A stretch of 64,000 nt of DNA from Candidatus Leptovillus gracilis (GCA_016716065.1 JADJXA010000012.1:124001-188000), one strand, 5' to 3'; counted from the stretch's first letter, positions 32,284-42,154 are shown. Notes: generated from the sequence alone by a model not told the origin. A program made the numbers and translations.

Positions 32284-33489
32284 TTAACCAGACGGGGGAC
32301 GTGGCGTTGACGTAGCTGGCAGCTGGGGCAGCCATAGGGTTTTACCAATGCTGAGTACGTCCCCAGGTTCCAAACAATTGACGCTGATGACGACTTCCAT
32401 TGAAACGTTCGCCCGCACAGCCAGGCTGGATAAGATGTCATTGGGTTGAATGGTATACCGCACCCAGCCATCGGGCGGGGATACGACACAAACAGGAGCA
32501 TCGTCGCCTGTTTGTGAGGCGTCATCTGGGGTAGCGGTGGATGGGGGGGAAACGGCCGTGCTTTCTGGCGTGGCGCTTGTCCCTACAACAGTCGCACGTT
32601 CCGGCGCAGGGGTTACGTCAACTACGGCCGGGGCATCAGCAGTAGATGACGTTTGTGCCAACATGATGATCTCTAGATCATCAATGTAGATCGTGTTGTA
32701 AAACCCCTCATCGTTCTTAATATAAAACCCGGTGACATAATTAGCTACCGGATCATAAATCAGGTTATCAATCCAGACATAAATTTGCACCCAGGTATTC
32801 GGCGGGATGGAGCCGTTGATACCAAGAAAATATAGGCGCGTTTCCGAAAAATACTCCCCTTCAGGAAATTGCACAGAAGTATCGTCGGGCCGCCAATAGG
32901 CAAAATCGTTGCTGCTGGTAACAGTTACGGCCAGCTCGTTGAACTCAATATAATCATCACCACCGTTCAGCCAAAAGCTGAAACCCACTGTTTCTTCATA
33001 GGGAAAAGACCGTTCGGCTTCTGGCTCAATTGTAAAAAACAGGGTGGTGAAATCTACCAATGGGGTAAAGGCAATCGCTTTACGCCCGGCATGAACTTGC
33101 GTCGTACTCGCCAGGTCTACTTCTGCATCGGGATTATCCTGGACTACCCAGTCTTCGTTCAGAGCATCATCGTAAATGATGAAACTTTCGGTATTTAAGC
33201 TGGAGATGTCACGAGTGGGCGGTGGCACGGTTGCCCGTGGCGCGCTTGTGGGGCGAGGAGTGGATGTGTTACGCGCACTAAAATAATTGGCGACGGTAGG
33301 AGCGGCCGTTACCAGTCCATTGTCCACCGGTTCTTGAGTCAGACGGCTGCCATCGCTCAAAAAAAACGAATGGGTTGTTGGCGTAGCTTGTGGTACATAG
33401 GTTGACTGTGGCTCGATACTCCCGGTGGCGCAGCCGACCAAACTTGCCAGGAGAGCCACGCAAAAGATAAATACAGTTTGCGCTTTCAT
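32284..33489 (-). CDS. LysM-containing lipoprotein
   Basis: The 401-residue protein has a lipoprotein signal peptide with lipobox LVGC (Cys20). A Ser/Thr/Pro-rich linker (about 25-95) leads to a beta-rich middle domain (about 100-280; FWLNGGDDYIEFNELAVTV and YIDDLEIIML), which looks like a carbohydrate-binding jelly roll. A second linker (about 285-330) leads to a C-terminal LysM (VRYTIQPNDILSSLAVRANV to LEPGDVLSIGKTLWLP). LysM domains bind glycans such as peptidoglycan, so the protein probably binds polysaccharide at the cell surface. The gene is coupled by a 4-base overlap with the glycosyltransferase upstream. Confidence 0.82.
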   Translation of the reverse strand: MKAQTVFIFCVALLASLVGCATGSIEPQSTYVPQATPTTHSFFLSDGSRLTQEPVDNGLVTAAPTVANYFSARNTSTPRPTSAPRATVPPPTRDISSLNTESFIIYDDALNEDWVVQDNPDAEVDLASTTQVHAGRKAIAFTPLVDFTTLFFTIEPEAERSFPYEETVGFSFWLNGGDDYIEFNELAVTVTSSNDFAYWRPDDTSVQFPEGEYFSETRLYFLGINGSIPPNTWVQIYVWIDNLIYDPVANYVTGFYIKNDEGFYNTIYIDDLEIIMLAQTSSTADAPAVVDVTPAPERATVVGTSATPESTAVSPPSTATPDDASQTGDDAPVCVVSPPDGWVRYTIQPNDILSSLAVRANVSMEVVISVNCLEPGDVLSIGKTLWLPQLPATSTPRPPSG

Positions 33490-34571
33490 CCGTGAAACTC
33501 CCCGGCAGCAGACTCAACAACAATTTGAGCCACTCTGGCCGCATTTTGCCGGGCATCGAATAATTCTTCGGCGCGCCGACGAGACGCCCAGCCCAGTTGC
33601 TGGCGCAGGCCTGGGTTTGCGGCCAATTGCTGGAGGTGATCGGCAAGCGCATGAACATCGTCTGCCGCGGTGAGGAAGCCGTTTTCTCCCTCCACAACAA
33701 TATCGGTCACCCCACCAACGGCCGTCGCAATAACCGGCAAACCCACAGCGCAAGCCTCTACCAGGGCAATTCCAAAGGCTTCTGCTTTGGTGGGCAAAAC
33801 AAACAAATGGGCGGATTGATACAGCGCCATCAGTTCCGGTGAATTAGGCTGCATGGTGTTGTAAACCGCCACGCCGCGCTCTGGCGGCAGGCTTGTGCGT
33901 GTAACCAGGTGCAAGTTGGCGCATCCCTCTGGTAATAGACGAAACGCTTGTAATAACACATCGCCCCCTTTGCGATACAAATCACCCCCGACAAACAAAA
34001 TCTGAAGCGGTCCGTCTGGCACGGCCGTTCCCGGCTTCCAGACATCCAAATCTACCCCGGGTGGAATCACCACAATTTGCTCGCTGGCAACGCCATAATC
34101 GGCCATCAGCGATGCTTTCGCCCAGGAAGACCAGGGCAAAACCTTGGCGGCATTTCTGAACAGGTTCACATTCGCCCAGTGTTTATACCGACTCAACAAT
34201 CCACCATCGTCGGCGCGGTGACCATACTGTTCGCTCATCTCATCGTATTGAAGCGGTGTAATGTCGGTACAAAGGACGTAAGGTTTACGCCGAACAATGC
34301 TGCCAGCAATTGCTGCCGGCACCTGGGTGTTGAACAAGGCGACATCGTAAGTAGCGTTTTTCAATGCCTGACGTACTTCGCTGCGGCCGCTCAGCGTGCC
34401 AACCAGGTGGTCTGGCAGCAGCGGAAGACTAGCCAAAATTCCGGCATGTTGATAAGTGATTGGAATCCACGATACCTCAACGGATGATGATTGATCAATA
34501 AACCGCCGCAGGTTCTCATAATAAGCCCGGTGGCCTATATGTTGTTCCATGACAAAAGCTGCACGTACCAT
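33486..34571 (-). CDS. GT4-type glycosyltransferase, paralogue of the gene at 19568
   Basis: The 361-residue GT-B enzyme has LQILFVGGDLYRKGGDVLLQ, YNTMQPNSPELMALYQSAHL, LVEACAVGLPVIATAVGGV and DIVVEGENGFLTAADD. It shares with the gene at 19568 the N-terminal EQxxGH form and the YNxMQPNS block, so the two arose by duplication. Its stop overlaps the lipoprotein start by four bases. Like its paralogue it is likely to act on a lipid-linked EPS intermediate in the cytosol. Confidence 0.88.
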   Translation of the reverse strand: MVRAAFVMEQHIGHRAYYENLRRFIDQSSSVEVSWIPITYQHAGILASLPLLPDHLVGTLSGRSEVRQALKNATYDVALFNTQVPAAIAGSIVRRKPYVLCTDITPLQYDEMSEQYGHRADDGGLLSRYKHWANVNLFRNAAKVLPWSSWAKASLMADYGVASEQIVVIPPGVDLDVWKPGTAVPDGPLQILFVGGDLYRKGGDVLLQAFRLLPEGCANLHLVTRTSLPPERGVAVYNTMQPNSPELMALYQSAHLFVLPTKAEAFGIALVEACAVGLPVIATAVGGVTDIVVEGENGFLTAADDVHALADHLQQLAANPGLRQQLGWASRRRAEELFDARQNAARVAQIVVESAAGEFHG

Positions 34572-34636
34572 GTAGTTTCTTTCCGGCTGATAAGACCTGG
34601 CAGACCCTGATGCCCAGGTGATTCCTGACAGGTCGG

Positions 34637-35629
34637 TTATTGGCTTCGGTATTTGCGGAAACCGCTGAAGAATTCTTTTCGACCGCCCAACTGATCGGCT
34701 ACTCCCTGATAGTATTGCAGATTAAAGATGCCGCTATAAGCGAACCGGGTAATACCGCGCCAATTCATTTTGGAGCCTGTCTGAGCGATGCGCGCCAACC
34801 CGGAAACAACGGCCGTACTGAGCGCTGTGTGACCCAAACAGACATAGGTAAGAAGTTGAATCAGTGGGTTGCGCTGCCAGCGAAATTCGTGAAAGATTGC
34901 TGGCAGCAGCCATTTCTGATCTTTATCCTTGTAAAAGCGAACGTCGTTACGGCCGTAATCGTACGGAATCTTGAGCCAGGAAGAAAAGCTGCGTTCGGCA
35001 TAATGGTAGCCAATGGCCTGCGGATTGAATTGGAAACGCAGGCCACTTCCAGACAGGCGATAAGCCAATTCCACATCTTCGGCGCGCCGAAAAGATGGAT
35101 CAAAACCACCATGGTCAAGGAGGTGCTGCCGGGCCAAAGAGGTGTTGCCGGTATAAAACTGCCTGGCCGATGGCTGCCAGCGCCCGCTGACTATGCTGTT
35201 GTACTGTTTTTCTAACATGGCCTGTTCCCATTGCACCCAGGGCAGCATCTGGAAAGCTGGCGGCGTCAACATTGGCCCTAATACCACAGTACGGCCGTCG
35301 TCGCTTTGATGAATCTTCAAGTGTTCCTGAATTAACTGCGGCGCAGGCACAATGTCGTCGTCAATAAACAGAACAATGTCACCGCTGGCCTTTGCCACGC
35401 CCAAGTTACGCGCCACCGCCGGGCCTTGATTCTCTTGTGTCAGGCCGCGCAAAGCGAAGGAAGCAGCATACGTTTGTAAATACGCCTCAGTGCCATCTGT
35501 AGAGCCATCAGAAACAACCAGCACCTCGAACTCTGACAGCGGGAAGGTTTGTTGCTCAAGCCCAGCCAATACCATTTTCAGGCGTTCCAGCCGGTTATAA
35601 GTGGGTAATACAACGCTAAGAATGGGCAT
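34637..35629 (-). CDS. GT2-type glycosyltransferase
   Basis: The 330-residue GT-A protein starts MPILSVVLPTYNRLERLK, with VLVVSDGSTDGT, DIVLFIDDDIVPAP as metal site and FRRAEDVELAYRL as the catalytic ED block. The C-terminal 90 residues contain one or two amphipathic or membrane-proximal helices. All active-site positions are present, so it is probably a functional transferase of the EPS pathway. It is three bases upstream of the stop-to-start gap with the acyltransferase at 35633 on the same strand. Confidence 0.9.
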   Translation of the reverse strand: MPILSVVLPTYNRLERLKMVLAGLEQQTFPLSEFEVLVVSDGSTDGTEAYLQTYAASFALRGLTQENQGPAVARNLGVAKASGDIVLFIDDDIVPAPQLIQEHLKIHQSDDGRTVVLGPMLTPPAFQMLPWVQWEQAMLEKQYNSIVSGRWQPSARQFYTGNTSLARQHLLDHGGFDPSFRRAEDVELAYRLSGSGLRFQFNPQAIGYHYAERSFSSWLKIPYDYGRNDVRFYKDKDQKWLLPAIFHEFRWQRNPLIQLLTYVCLGHTALSTAVVSGLARIAQTGSKMNWRGITRFAYSGIFNLQYYQGVADQLGGRKEFFSGFRKYRSQ

Positions 35630-35632
35630 CTA

Positions 35633-36202
35633 TTATAGTTCTCGTATGACCTTAGCGGGCAGTCCAACGGCCAAACTGCGCGGCGGGATGTCTCGCGTTA
35701 CTACGCTGCCGGCCCCCACCACGCTGCCGGCGCCAATGGTAACGCCGGGCAAAACAATAACGCGCGCGCCCAACCAGACGTTTTCCTCAAGGACAATTGG
35801 CCTGGATTCCGGCATTTCGTACCGCCGTTCCGGCTCCAAGCGATGAAAATTATTGTCCATGATGAGTACGTAGGTACCGATGTTGCAGTTGGGGCCAATG
35901 GAAATATGCTGATGGGCGGCAATGGAACAACCATAGTTGATAAAAGCGCCGGCGCCAATGGAGAGAGTGGCGTTGGGGGCGGCCACTATTTCCAGGGTGG
36001 CGATAGTGGACACCAGACGAACCCGTTCTTCAACGATGAGCGTCCCCCAATTGTGGATGACCGGTTTGCCCCATATCCGTACTTTGGGACCCAAGTGAGT
36101 AGCCCGGCGCAGGTACCATTGGGCGTAAATAACAGCCCAGCCATTTTGCCAAATGCCTGTAGTGTAGCCACGCCCTGTTTGAAGAATGTTCGAGAGTCCC
36201 AT
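35633..36202 (-). CDS. Hexapeptide-repeat acyltransferase
   Basis: The protein carries hexapeptide repeats of a left-handed beta helix (ATLSIGAGAFINYGCSIAAH, then PNCNIGTYVLI and VWLGARVIVLPGVTIGAGSV). The loop DNNFH holds the likely catalytic His of the WbbJ/Maa group. It should transfer an acetyl or related group to a sugar. The frame runs up to 36256, which would overlap the upstream gene by 47 bases; ATG 36202 (MGLSNILQTGRG) leaves a 7-base gap. No clear ribosome site helps decide, so the start is uncertain. Confidence 0.85.
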   Translation of the reverse strand: MGLSNILQTGRGYTTGIWQNGWAVIYAQWYLRRATHLGPKVRIWGKPVIHNWGTLIVEERVRLVSTIATLEIVAAPNATLSIGAGAFINYGCSIAAHQHISIGPNCNIGTYVLIMDNNFHRLEPERRYEMPESRPIVLEENVWLGARVIVLPGVTIGAGSVVGAGSVVTRDIPPRSLAVGLPAKVIREL

Positions 36203-36209
36203 AGATATA

Positions 36210-37436
36210 TTAATGCGATAGACGTGGTTTGCTGGTGGATTCGACCGACGACTCATTCACCAGGCTGGTGTATAGTTTTTCAAAGTCTTGGGTCATTCTT
36301 TGGGCATTGAAGTATTGGTAAACCCGGGTACGGCCGTATATGCCCATCTGCTCTCGTAATGCCTGGTCTTGGATGAGCTGCACAATATTCGCCGCCAACT
36401 GCTCTATATCATGCGGCTCAGATAGCAGCCCGGAACGGCCGTGTTCCACAATTTCCGGCACACCTCCGCTGGCTAACGCCACGATTGGTTTACACATAGC
36501 CATTGCCTCCACAAACACCATGCCAAACGGCTCCTCAAAACTGGGCAGTGTGAAGATGTCACTGTCGGCAAAAAAATGCCTGACATCGCTGCGGAAGCCG
36601 GTTACTGTCACCAATTCGGTCAGTTGCGAAGATTCGATCAGGTCCTTTAATTCAGCCAGATTGCTCATATAGGTATCCGGGCTGCCGACAATGAGCAAAT
36701 GAAAGTTTTGCCCGGCTTCTTTGACTTTGGCCAAAGCGCGCAATAAGTCTGCCTGACCCTTGTAGGTAGCCAGACGAGCAATGGCAATAAGCAGCGGGGT
36801 TTCTGGTTCAATATGAAATTCGGCGCGAATACGGCCGTCGCTCACCACTTCTTCCCAGTTGGCGAGGTCCAATCCATTTAAAATAGAATGGGTTCTTTCT
36901 GCCGAAAACCCCATGCTGATGCTTGATTCTGCCACAAAATTGGAAACGCCCACCAAGGCATCAACCCTGCGCATCGCCCATTGCGAGAAGGGACTAAGCC
37001 AGTCTTCCACTTTTACATGTAAATGGACCAGGCATTTTGCCCCACACGTCTTTGCCAACCAATAGCCATAAAACACATCGCGTGGTTTTTCGCTGCAATG
37101 AATGATGTCTATTTTGTGTTTTCTCACATACCGAACCAAATCATAGGCTGTCTTGGGCAGCCTGATGATTTCCCGAAATAGATTTGCGTTCAATTTTGTT
37201 CGGGGGCGAGAATTGATTGAAGGGCCAAAGTTGGTTGGCCTTAGATACACGTCCGGTAGCTGGCTAAACGCCGCAAACGGCGAGGACTTCTCCTGCATTG
37301 AGTCTGGATTACAGGCAATATGCACCTCAAAGCACCCGCGATTCAGATAGTGCATAAGCCTTTCGTGTATCTGGGAATCGGCCAGGTAATAGGGTTGTGA
37401 CTGCATAAATAATATGGAGATCTTCCCGTTGATCAT
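36210..37436 (-). CDS. GT4-type glycosyltransferase
   Basis: The 408-residue GT-B enzyme has DIIHCSEKPRDVFYGYWLA in the N-terminal domain, LLIAIARLATYKGQADLLRA, NFHLLIVGSPDTYMSNLAEL, DSDIFTLPSFEEPFGMVFVE, AMAMCKPIVALASGGVPEIV and HGRSGLLSEPHD, all in the expected order for an active GT4. The 137-base gap upstream to the acyltransferase at 37573 has no gene. Sugar specificity is not readable. Confidence 0.9.
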   Translation of the reverse strand: MINGKISILFMQSQPYYLADSQIHERLMHYLNRGCFEVHIACNPDSMQEKSSPFAAFSQLPDVYLRPTNFGPSINSRPRTKLNANLFREIIRLPKTAYDLVRYVRKHKIDIIHCSEKPRDVFYGYWLAKTCGAKCLVHLHVKVEDWLSPFSQWAMRRVDALVGVSNFVAESSISMGFSAERTHSILNGLDLANWEEVVSDGRIRAEFHIEPETPLLIAIARLATYKGQADLLRALAKVKEAGQNFHLLIVGSPDTYMSNLAELKDLIESSQLTELVTVTGFRSDVRHFFADSDIFTLPSFEEPFGMVFVEAMAMCKPIVALASGGVPEIVEHGRSGLLSEPHDIEQLAANIVQLIQDQALREQMGIYGRTRVYQYFNAQRMTQDFEKLYTSLVNESSVESTSKPRLSH

Positions 37437-37572
37437 TGTGCTCCATCAGCAGTGGTGTCTGCAGGCCAACTATTATATAGAGGTCAAATCAATGTTTATG
37501 TCTACAAAAGCGCAGGCGCAGGTGATGATGAACGGCCGTATGCGTTGGCAGAAAATCGCAAATGATGTAAAC

Positions 37573-38163
37573 CTAATCCACGTCAAGTTCACGAATGATT
37601 TGGGCGGGGACTCCGGCTACCAATGTATTTGCCGGTACATCTTTGGTAACAACCGCGCCAGCAGCAACAACGGCCCCTTTGCCGATAGTGACTCCAGGCA
37701 GAATAATACAACGTGCGCCTAACCAGGCGCCATCGTGAATCACAACGGGGCTGGTCATTAATGGACCTACTCGACGTTTACTATCATCAATCTCGTGGGA
37801 ACCTGTAAGAAAAAGGACCTGGTGACCTACACCCACATTATGACCGATAGTAATCGGAGCAGCCAGGTCAAAATGACACCCTACATTAAACAAACAACTA
37901 TCTCCAATGTGTAGTTTTTCGTAAACATTCCCCACACCAGCTATCGTTGGCATCCCCATGAGTATGCCACTTCTACCAACCCGAAAGCCAAATAGACGAA
38001 GCAAGCGCATTCGCAGCCGATTGCCGACGTTATCTGGCAAGAAGAACACCAGAAACCGCACGATCGTCAGACGCAGATGAAAAGAACCTAGCTCTTCACC
38101 TATAATCTCTACGGCTTTAGCGATGAGATTTTTCATAGTTTGTTTCGTTTTCTCCAAGCTCAA
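37573..38163 (-). CDS. Hexapeptide-repeat O-acetyltransferase (WcaF/Maa-like)
   Basis: The 196-residue protein has two N-terminal helices, then hexapeptide repeats: GDSCLFNVGCHFDLAAPITI, then GHNVGVGHQVLFLTGSHEID with the catalytic His, and WLGARCIILPGVTIGKGAVV. This is the layout of cytosolic acetyl-CoA-dependent sugar O-acetyltransferases. It belongs to the EPS locus, 84 bases downstream of the polymerase gene, and would decorate a sugar of the repeat unit. Confidence 0.88.
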   Translation of the reverse strand: MSLEKTKQTMKNLIAKAVEIIGEELGSFHLRLTIVRFLVFFLPDNVGNRLRMRLLRLFGFRVGRSGILMGMPTIAGVGNVYEKLHIGDSCLFNVGCHFDLAAPITIGHNVGVGHQVLFLTGSHEIDDSKRRVGPLMTSPVVIHDGAWLGARCIILPGVTIGKGAVVAAGAVVTKDVPANTLVAGVPAQIIRELDVD

Positions 38164-38247
38164 AAATGCGCCCGGCCGTTGGCTGCGGTTATCACCGTTG
38201 ATGCGGAAACATTGGTAGCCTGGGTTTCGTCTAGTTCACAAGTGGCG

Positions 38248-39795
38248 TTAAAGGAGTCCCGGCGCGGGGTGTGGCTCCGGCTGCCAGGGCCAACGTGGTT
38301 TTTTAACGGCCGTTGACTGCCCAACAACACGTTCCATACAACTGACCATACCCATCATCGCCCCAAGATAAAGCGTACTTGGGGCATCCCAAGAAATATC
38401 AACATAGGCAAAAATAAAGTGCATCGCCATGTAAATTGTCGCAGTAGCGGCAAAGGCTCGCAGCTCATTGTGGGGCATACGCCGGATGGCCTGCGTGCCC
38501 ACCAGGATGGCCGTGCCCACAAAAAACAACATAGACAAAAATCCACCGACGCCCGCCTTCACCCAGATATAAACCACCGAATTATGAGGTAAATAAGACC
38601 ACCACTCAAAAAAACTTATGTCGGGCAGCGGCACAAGAATATAAAAAGGCTGCCCAAAGCCCACCCCCGTTAATGGCCTCTGATGGATGGTAAAACTGAT
38701 ATTCACATTCTCAATCTGCCGATAAAGATTTGAAGATACATCGGAAGCATCAGCCTGATCTTCGGCCACAACAGATTTAATTGCCTGGGCCGGCAGCCCC
38801 AATGTGCCGCTGGCATTCCAGAAAACAGCCACGTACAAAAGACCAACAATCGCCGCTGGAGGCATAACCAGCCAGAAAACGTGGCGCTTGTCTATGAATA
38901 GCAAAATGGCAATAAAAAACAGCCCGACAAACAGGGTGATAAACGCCGCGCGGCGCTGCATCGCCAGATAAGTGAGCAGCGCAAAGGGAATCACCGGTAT
39001 CATACCAAAGCGCTTAATGGCTGAACCTTCATACAACCAAAGCGTCACGAATAGAACAAAAAGCGTGTTCAAATGAATAGCCGCCGAATGCTCGGTGATA
39101 GCGCTCACGTTTGCCAATGTGCCATCCAAATTTACCAGGAAGTGATAAACGCCATAGATGCTCTCGATGCTGAGCGCGGCAACAGCCGCCCACATAAGGT
39201 GGCTAAAGTGTTCTCGTTTATCTAACAAGTTGCTGGTTAAAATGATCATCGCAACCAGGTAAAACATGGGGCGGGTTTCCCAAAGGGACATATTCAAATT
39301 GCCACGGGTGAAAATGCCATAGAACAAGCCGACCACAACAAAAAAGAGGAAGGCGATGGCCGGCCAGAAGAGTTCGCTGGTATAAAAACGTACTTTTCGC
39401 CGCATCAATCCGCTGCCCAACCAGGAAACAAACATAGCCACAATGTAAACCTCCAGCGGATTCACAATCAGGGCGTCATTGAGATACAGGATAGATTCTG
39501 GGCTTGAAAAGTTCTTCAAAAATGGGTGCCAGGGCGTCAGAACGCCGTCGCCAGACAGTCCCCAAAAAACGATTAGATAGATTCCGTACCGTGGCCGATA
39601 AAAGATAAGGACCAGACCAAAAAGAAAAACAATCCAGCCGATTGAACCGGGTGTGGGGCCACTCCGCAGCATCAGCAAAGCAACCAGAGCCGAAAAACCG
39701 AGAACGGCCGTAAACCAAAAAAGCCATATGACAGCCGAATGCAGCCTGCGCCCATCTACTGTATGAATACTGCTGCCGTACAAAGAACCTTGCAT
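38248..39795 (-). CDS. Wzy/O-antigen ligase-like polymerase
   Basis: The 515-residue protein has roughly twelve hydrophobic helices and a large periplasmic loop near the C-terminal third. Within it are RPLTGVGFGQPFY and SYLPHNSVVYIWVKAGVGG, the PLxGxGxG and HN motifs of the Wzy_C/WaaL ligase family. It would polymerise flipped repeat units, or ligate chains, on the outer face of the inner membrane. With the Wzx-like protein at 27792 and the Wzz-like protein at 40862, the Wzx/Wzy machinery is complete. The 250-base gap upstream is AT-rich and shows no gene. Confidence 0.88.
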   Translation of the reverse strand: MQGSLYGSSIHTVDGRRLHSAVIWLFWFTAVLGFSALVALLMLRSGPTPGSIGWIVFLFGLVLIFYRPRYGIYLIVFWGLSGDGVLTPWHPFLKNFSSPESILYLNDALIVNPLEVYIVAMFVSWLGSGLMRRKVRFYTSELFWPAIAFLFFVVVGLFYGIFTRGNLNMSLWETRPMFYLVAMIILTSNLLDKREHFSHLMWAAVAALSIESIYGVYHFLVNLDGTLANVSAITEHSAAIHLNTLFVLFVTLWLYEGSAIKRFGMIPVIPFALLTYLAMQRRAAFITLFVGLFFIAILLFIDKRHVFWLVMPPAAIVGLLYVAVFWNASGTLGLPAQAIKSVVAEDQADASDVSSNLYRQIENVNISFTIHQRPLTGVGFGQPFYILVPLPDISFFEWWSYLPHNSVVYIWVKAGVGGFLSMLFFVGTAILVGTQAIRRMPHNELRAFAATATIYMAMHFIFAYVDISWDAPSTLYLGAMMGMVSCMERVVGQSTAVKKPRWPWQPEPHPAPGLL

Positions 39796-40046
39796 TATAG
39801 TTCAGACACCCTTCAGGCAAAATCAATTTGTTAATTGATTTTCAAATTTGATTCATGAAGTAGTACGCAAACGCAACAAACAGGCACAAACCAAACAAAA
39901 CCTGCTGGCGACGCCTGAACGAAGTTTTCCAAGAAAACACGCCGCCAACAAAACAAACAACGATAAACAAGACAAATAGTTTCATAAGGTTACTTTTAGG
40001 CCAAAATCTGTCAGATCTTCACGCAATTTCCACAACAAATGGCGTT

Positions 40047-40757
40047 TTATATAGACAACAATCTTGAAATTACACCTGGCGTCGCTATTTTGTTGCGGTT
40101 CAATATCACCCCTTTAACTTCCATATGGTCTATATCGTCCAAAGCAAGCCGCACATCTTCGACTACGGTCACACCCTGATGTATCACCAATACACATGCT
40201 GTCGCCAAAGAAGCTAAAGGCACAGCATCACTTGTGGCTCGCAAAGCAGGCACATCTAAAATCAAAAAATCAAATCGCGTCTGTAGTTCATGAAGGATAT
40301 TGTGCATGACCTGACTACGCGCCATCACTGGTCTATCCCTCTTTTCCAACACGCCGGCTGGCAAATAGGAAAAATTAGACCAGCCGGTAGGCGCTACCAC
40401 ATCTTCCAACACAGCTTTGTTCGTGATAACGGCCGCCAAGCCCTCGTTATCCGGCGCAACAAATGGCGACTGCGAGGGCCACCACCAGTTCAATTCAACC
40501 ACACAAACCCTGGCTCCTAGATCGTGGGCCATCACCACACCCAAAGCGTGCGAATTAAACGTTACGCCCTCATGTCGCAAAGCTGCCACCAGCGCCAAAC
40601 ACTTGGGCAAACCAGATGTACGATTCATGCGCGTTACCATCTGGCGCAACCTTTCCACAACAACACCATCAAAAACCTGAACCGGATTACCATCACCTCC
40701 GGGCAAGACCAATGAATCAAAAGGTGGTTCTTTTTTTGCTCTTCGTATGATTGCCAT
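40047..40757 (-). CDS. CpsD/BY-kinase-like protein without a working P-loop
   Basis: The 236-residue protein aligns in order with the cytosolic ATPase of bacterial tyrosine kinases: VFDGVVVERLRQM as N-terminal helix, SYLPAGVLEKR, the Walker B RFDFLILDVPAL (Asp168), and CVLVIHQGVTVVEDV. The Walker A position reads RHEGVTFN (61-68), with Val65 where the essential Lys of GEGKT should be. The Walker A' region reads VVELNWWWPSQ with no Asp doublet. There is no Tyr-rich tail. It therefore probably cannot hydrolyse ATP and may act as a structural partner of the adjacent Wzz-like co-polymerase. Confidence 0.75.
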   Translation of the reverse strand: MAIIRRAKKEPPFDSLVLPGGDGNPVQVFDGVVVERLRQMVTRMNRTSGLPKCLALVAALRHEGVTFNSHALGVVMAHDLGARVCVVELNWWWPSQSPFVAPDNEGLAAVITNKAVLEDVVAPTGWSNFSYLPAGVLEKRDRPVMARSQVMHNILHELQTRFDFLILDVPALRATSDAVPLASLATACVLVIHQGVTVVEDVRLALDDIDHMEVKGVILNRNKIATPGVISRLLSI

Positions 40758-40861
40758 ATCGCCAACTATCTCACAACGACATCAACTTCAACATGTCCAT
40801 TTAGCGTAGGCGGCAAATTCTTCCGCCAGAAATTAAACTACCCATCTGATGAGCAGTCTAC

Positions 40862-41953
40862 TCAAACAGCAACTTCCGCCGGAGATGGCTCTTGTTCGGT
40901 CGAATCCCCCTGAACGCGCTTGCTTTCTTCCAACCCCGCTGCTTTGGGCTTTGGCTGCCAAAAACGTCTTTTACGTGGTGAAATGTCTGGCACCTCTGCC
41001 AAAACAGGTAGATCCAAACGGCTTTGTACGTCCACCGGTAGGCGGAAACTGCGGTCCAAAATGGCAGAACCTACGATAGCGCCGCCGCTTAACAAGAAAC
41101 CAACAACAACAAAGATCGCCATATTCATGATAGTCTCTCGGAGGGACGTTTCTGGATCAGTGGGAAGTCTTGGCGCATCAATAACAAAATAAGTCTGCCG
41201 CATATCGCTTTCAATTTGCGCCATCGCCAGCCGGGAGTTTTCCTCTTTATCGAGCGCGCTGGCATACCGTGCAGCCGCCAGGTCAATGGTGGCTTGCAGC
41301 CGCTCGATTTCTAATTGTTCCCCGCCCGGTCGTTCACCCCGTATTGGCGCTGGATTATTGCGCAGAAATTCTTCCATGTTTAGACGGGCTGCGGATAATT
41401 CTTCTTCATAAGTTGTGATCAATTCACTAAAAAAGCCCTGCGCCGACTCGCTTTCCGCTCTGCGCGCATTAATTTGCCATTGCAGATAACTTTCAAGCGT
41501 GGCATTCACAAGTTGATAGGCTAATTCGGGGTCCTCATCGGCCGCGTTGATAGAAATTTGATTGTCGCCGATGGTGCTGACCCAAACATTGCTGCGCGTC
41601 TGTCCAAGGATTTCATTGACCACGTCGTCACCCTGATTCATCTCGGACTCCAATTTGGTCTGGGCAATCACAGCGCGAACAAACGCATTGGTTTGCATCA
41701 AATCGGTGACCTGCCGGGAGACAGCTTGCGAGGGTGTCATCCACCAATTTGTGCTGCTGCTGCTTACGGCCGTTAGCGACGCCAACAAAGACTCACCCTG
41801 TACATACAAGACACCCTGGGAAATGTATTTGGGTTCCACCCTGTAAAAGACATAGTAAACACTAAGTCCCGTCATCATCACTATCGGCAGCAAATACAGC
41901 CACCGATGTCGGAAATAGCTTTCAAATAACCGATATAATACCAAGCGAATCAT
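40862..41953 (-). CDS. Wzz/GumC-like polysaccharide co-polymerase
   Basis: The 363-residue protein has a first membrane helix near 18-38 (WLYLLPIVMMTGLSVYYVF), a large periplasmic part (about 40-280) with a coiled coil (ELITTYEEELSAARLNMEEF), and a second helix near 285-305. No ATPase domain is fused. Such proteins set chain length in Wzx/Wzy systems and normally bind a BY-kinase in trans. The CpsD-like gene 104 bases downstream is that partner in position, although its P-loop is lost. Confidence 0.88.
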   Translation of the reverse strand: MIRLVLYRLFESYFRHRWLYLLPIVMMTGLSVYYVFYRVEPKYISQGVLYVQGESLLASLTAVSSSSTNWWMTPSQAVSRQVTDLMQTNAFVRAVIAQTKLESEMNQGDDVVNEILGQTRSNVWVSTIGDNQISINAADEDPELAYQLVNATLESYLQWQINARRAESESAQGFFSELITTYEEELSAARLNMEEFLRNNPAPIRGERPGGEQLEIERLQATIDLAAARYASALDKEENSRLAMAQIESDMRQTYFVIDAPRLPTDPETSLRETIMNMAIFVVVGFLLSGGAIVGSAILDRSFRLPVDVQSRLDLPVLAEVPDISPRKRRFWQPKPKAAGLEESKRVQGDSTEQEPSPAEVAV

Positions 41954-42006
41954 TTGTGTCTCCCTGAGCTATGCACAAGACTTGCATATTATACTTTTTA
42001 AACCAT

Positions 42007-42052
42007 AGTAGAGGCTTCAACCGGTCCATAGTACCCGGTTAAAGCCCCTACT
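42007..42052 (-). terminator. Candidate terminator hairpin, 18-bp stem
   Basis: AGTAGAGGCTTCAACCGG (42007-42024) pairs with CCGGTTAAAGCCCCTACT (42035-42052) with two G-T wobbles and a 10-base loop. It lies downstream of the ConA-like gene at 42155 on the minus strand and is followed by TATGGTTTAAAAAG, so the T-run is weak. It may end that transcript or be a stabilising repeat. Confidence 0.55.
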
Positions 42053-42154
42053 TTAACTCTTGTTTCTGAACAAACAAATTAAGTTTATCCAGACTTATGT
42101 ATAGACACGCAAAAGATCATCAAAGGCTTGCCGGTTGCCTAATCTGCTGCGCCG

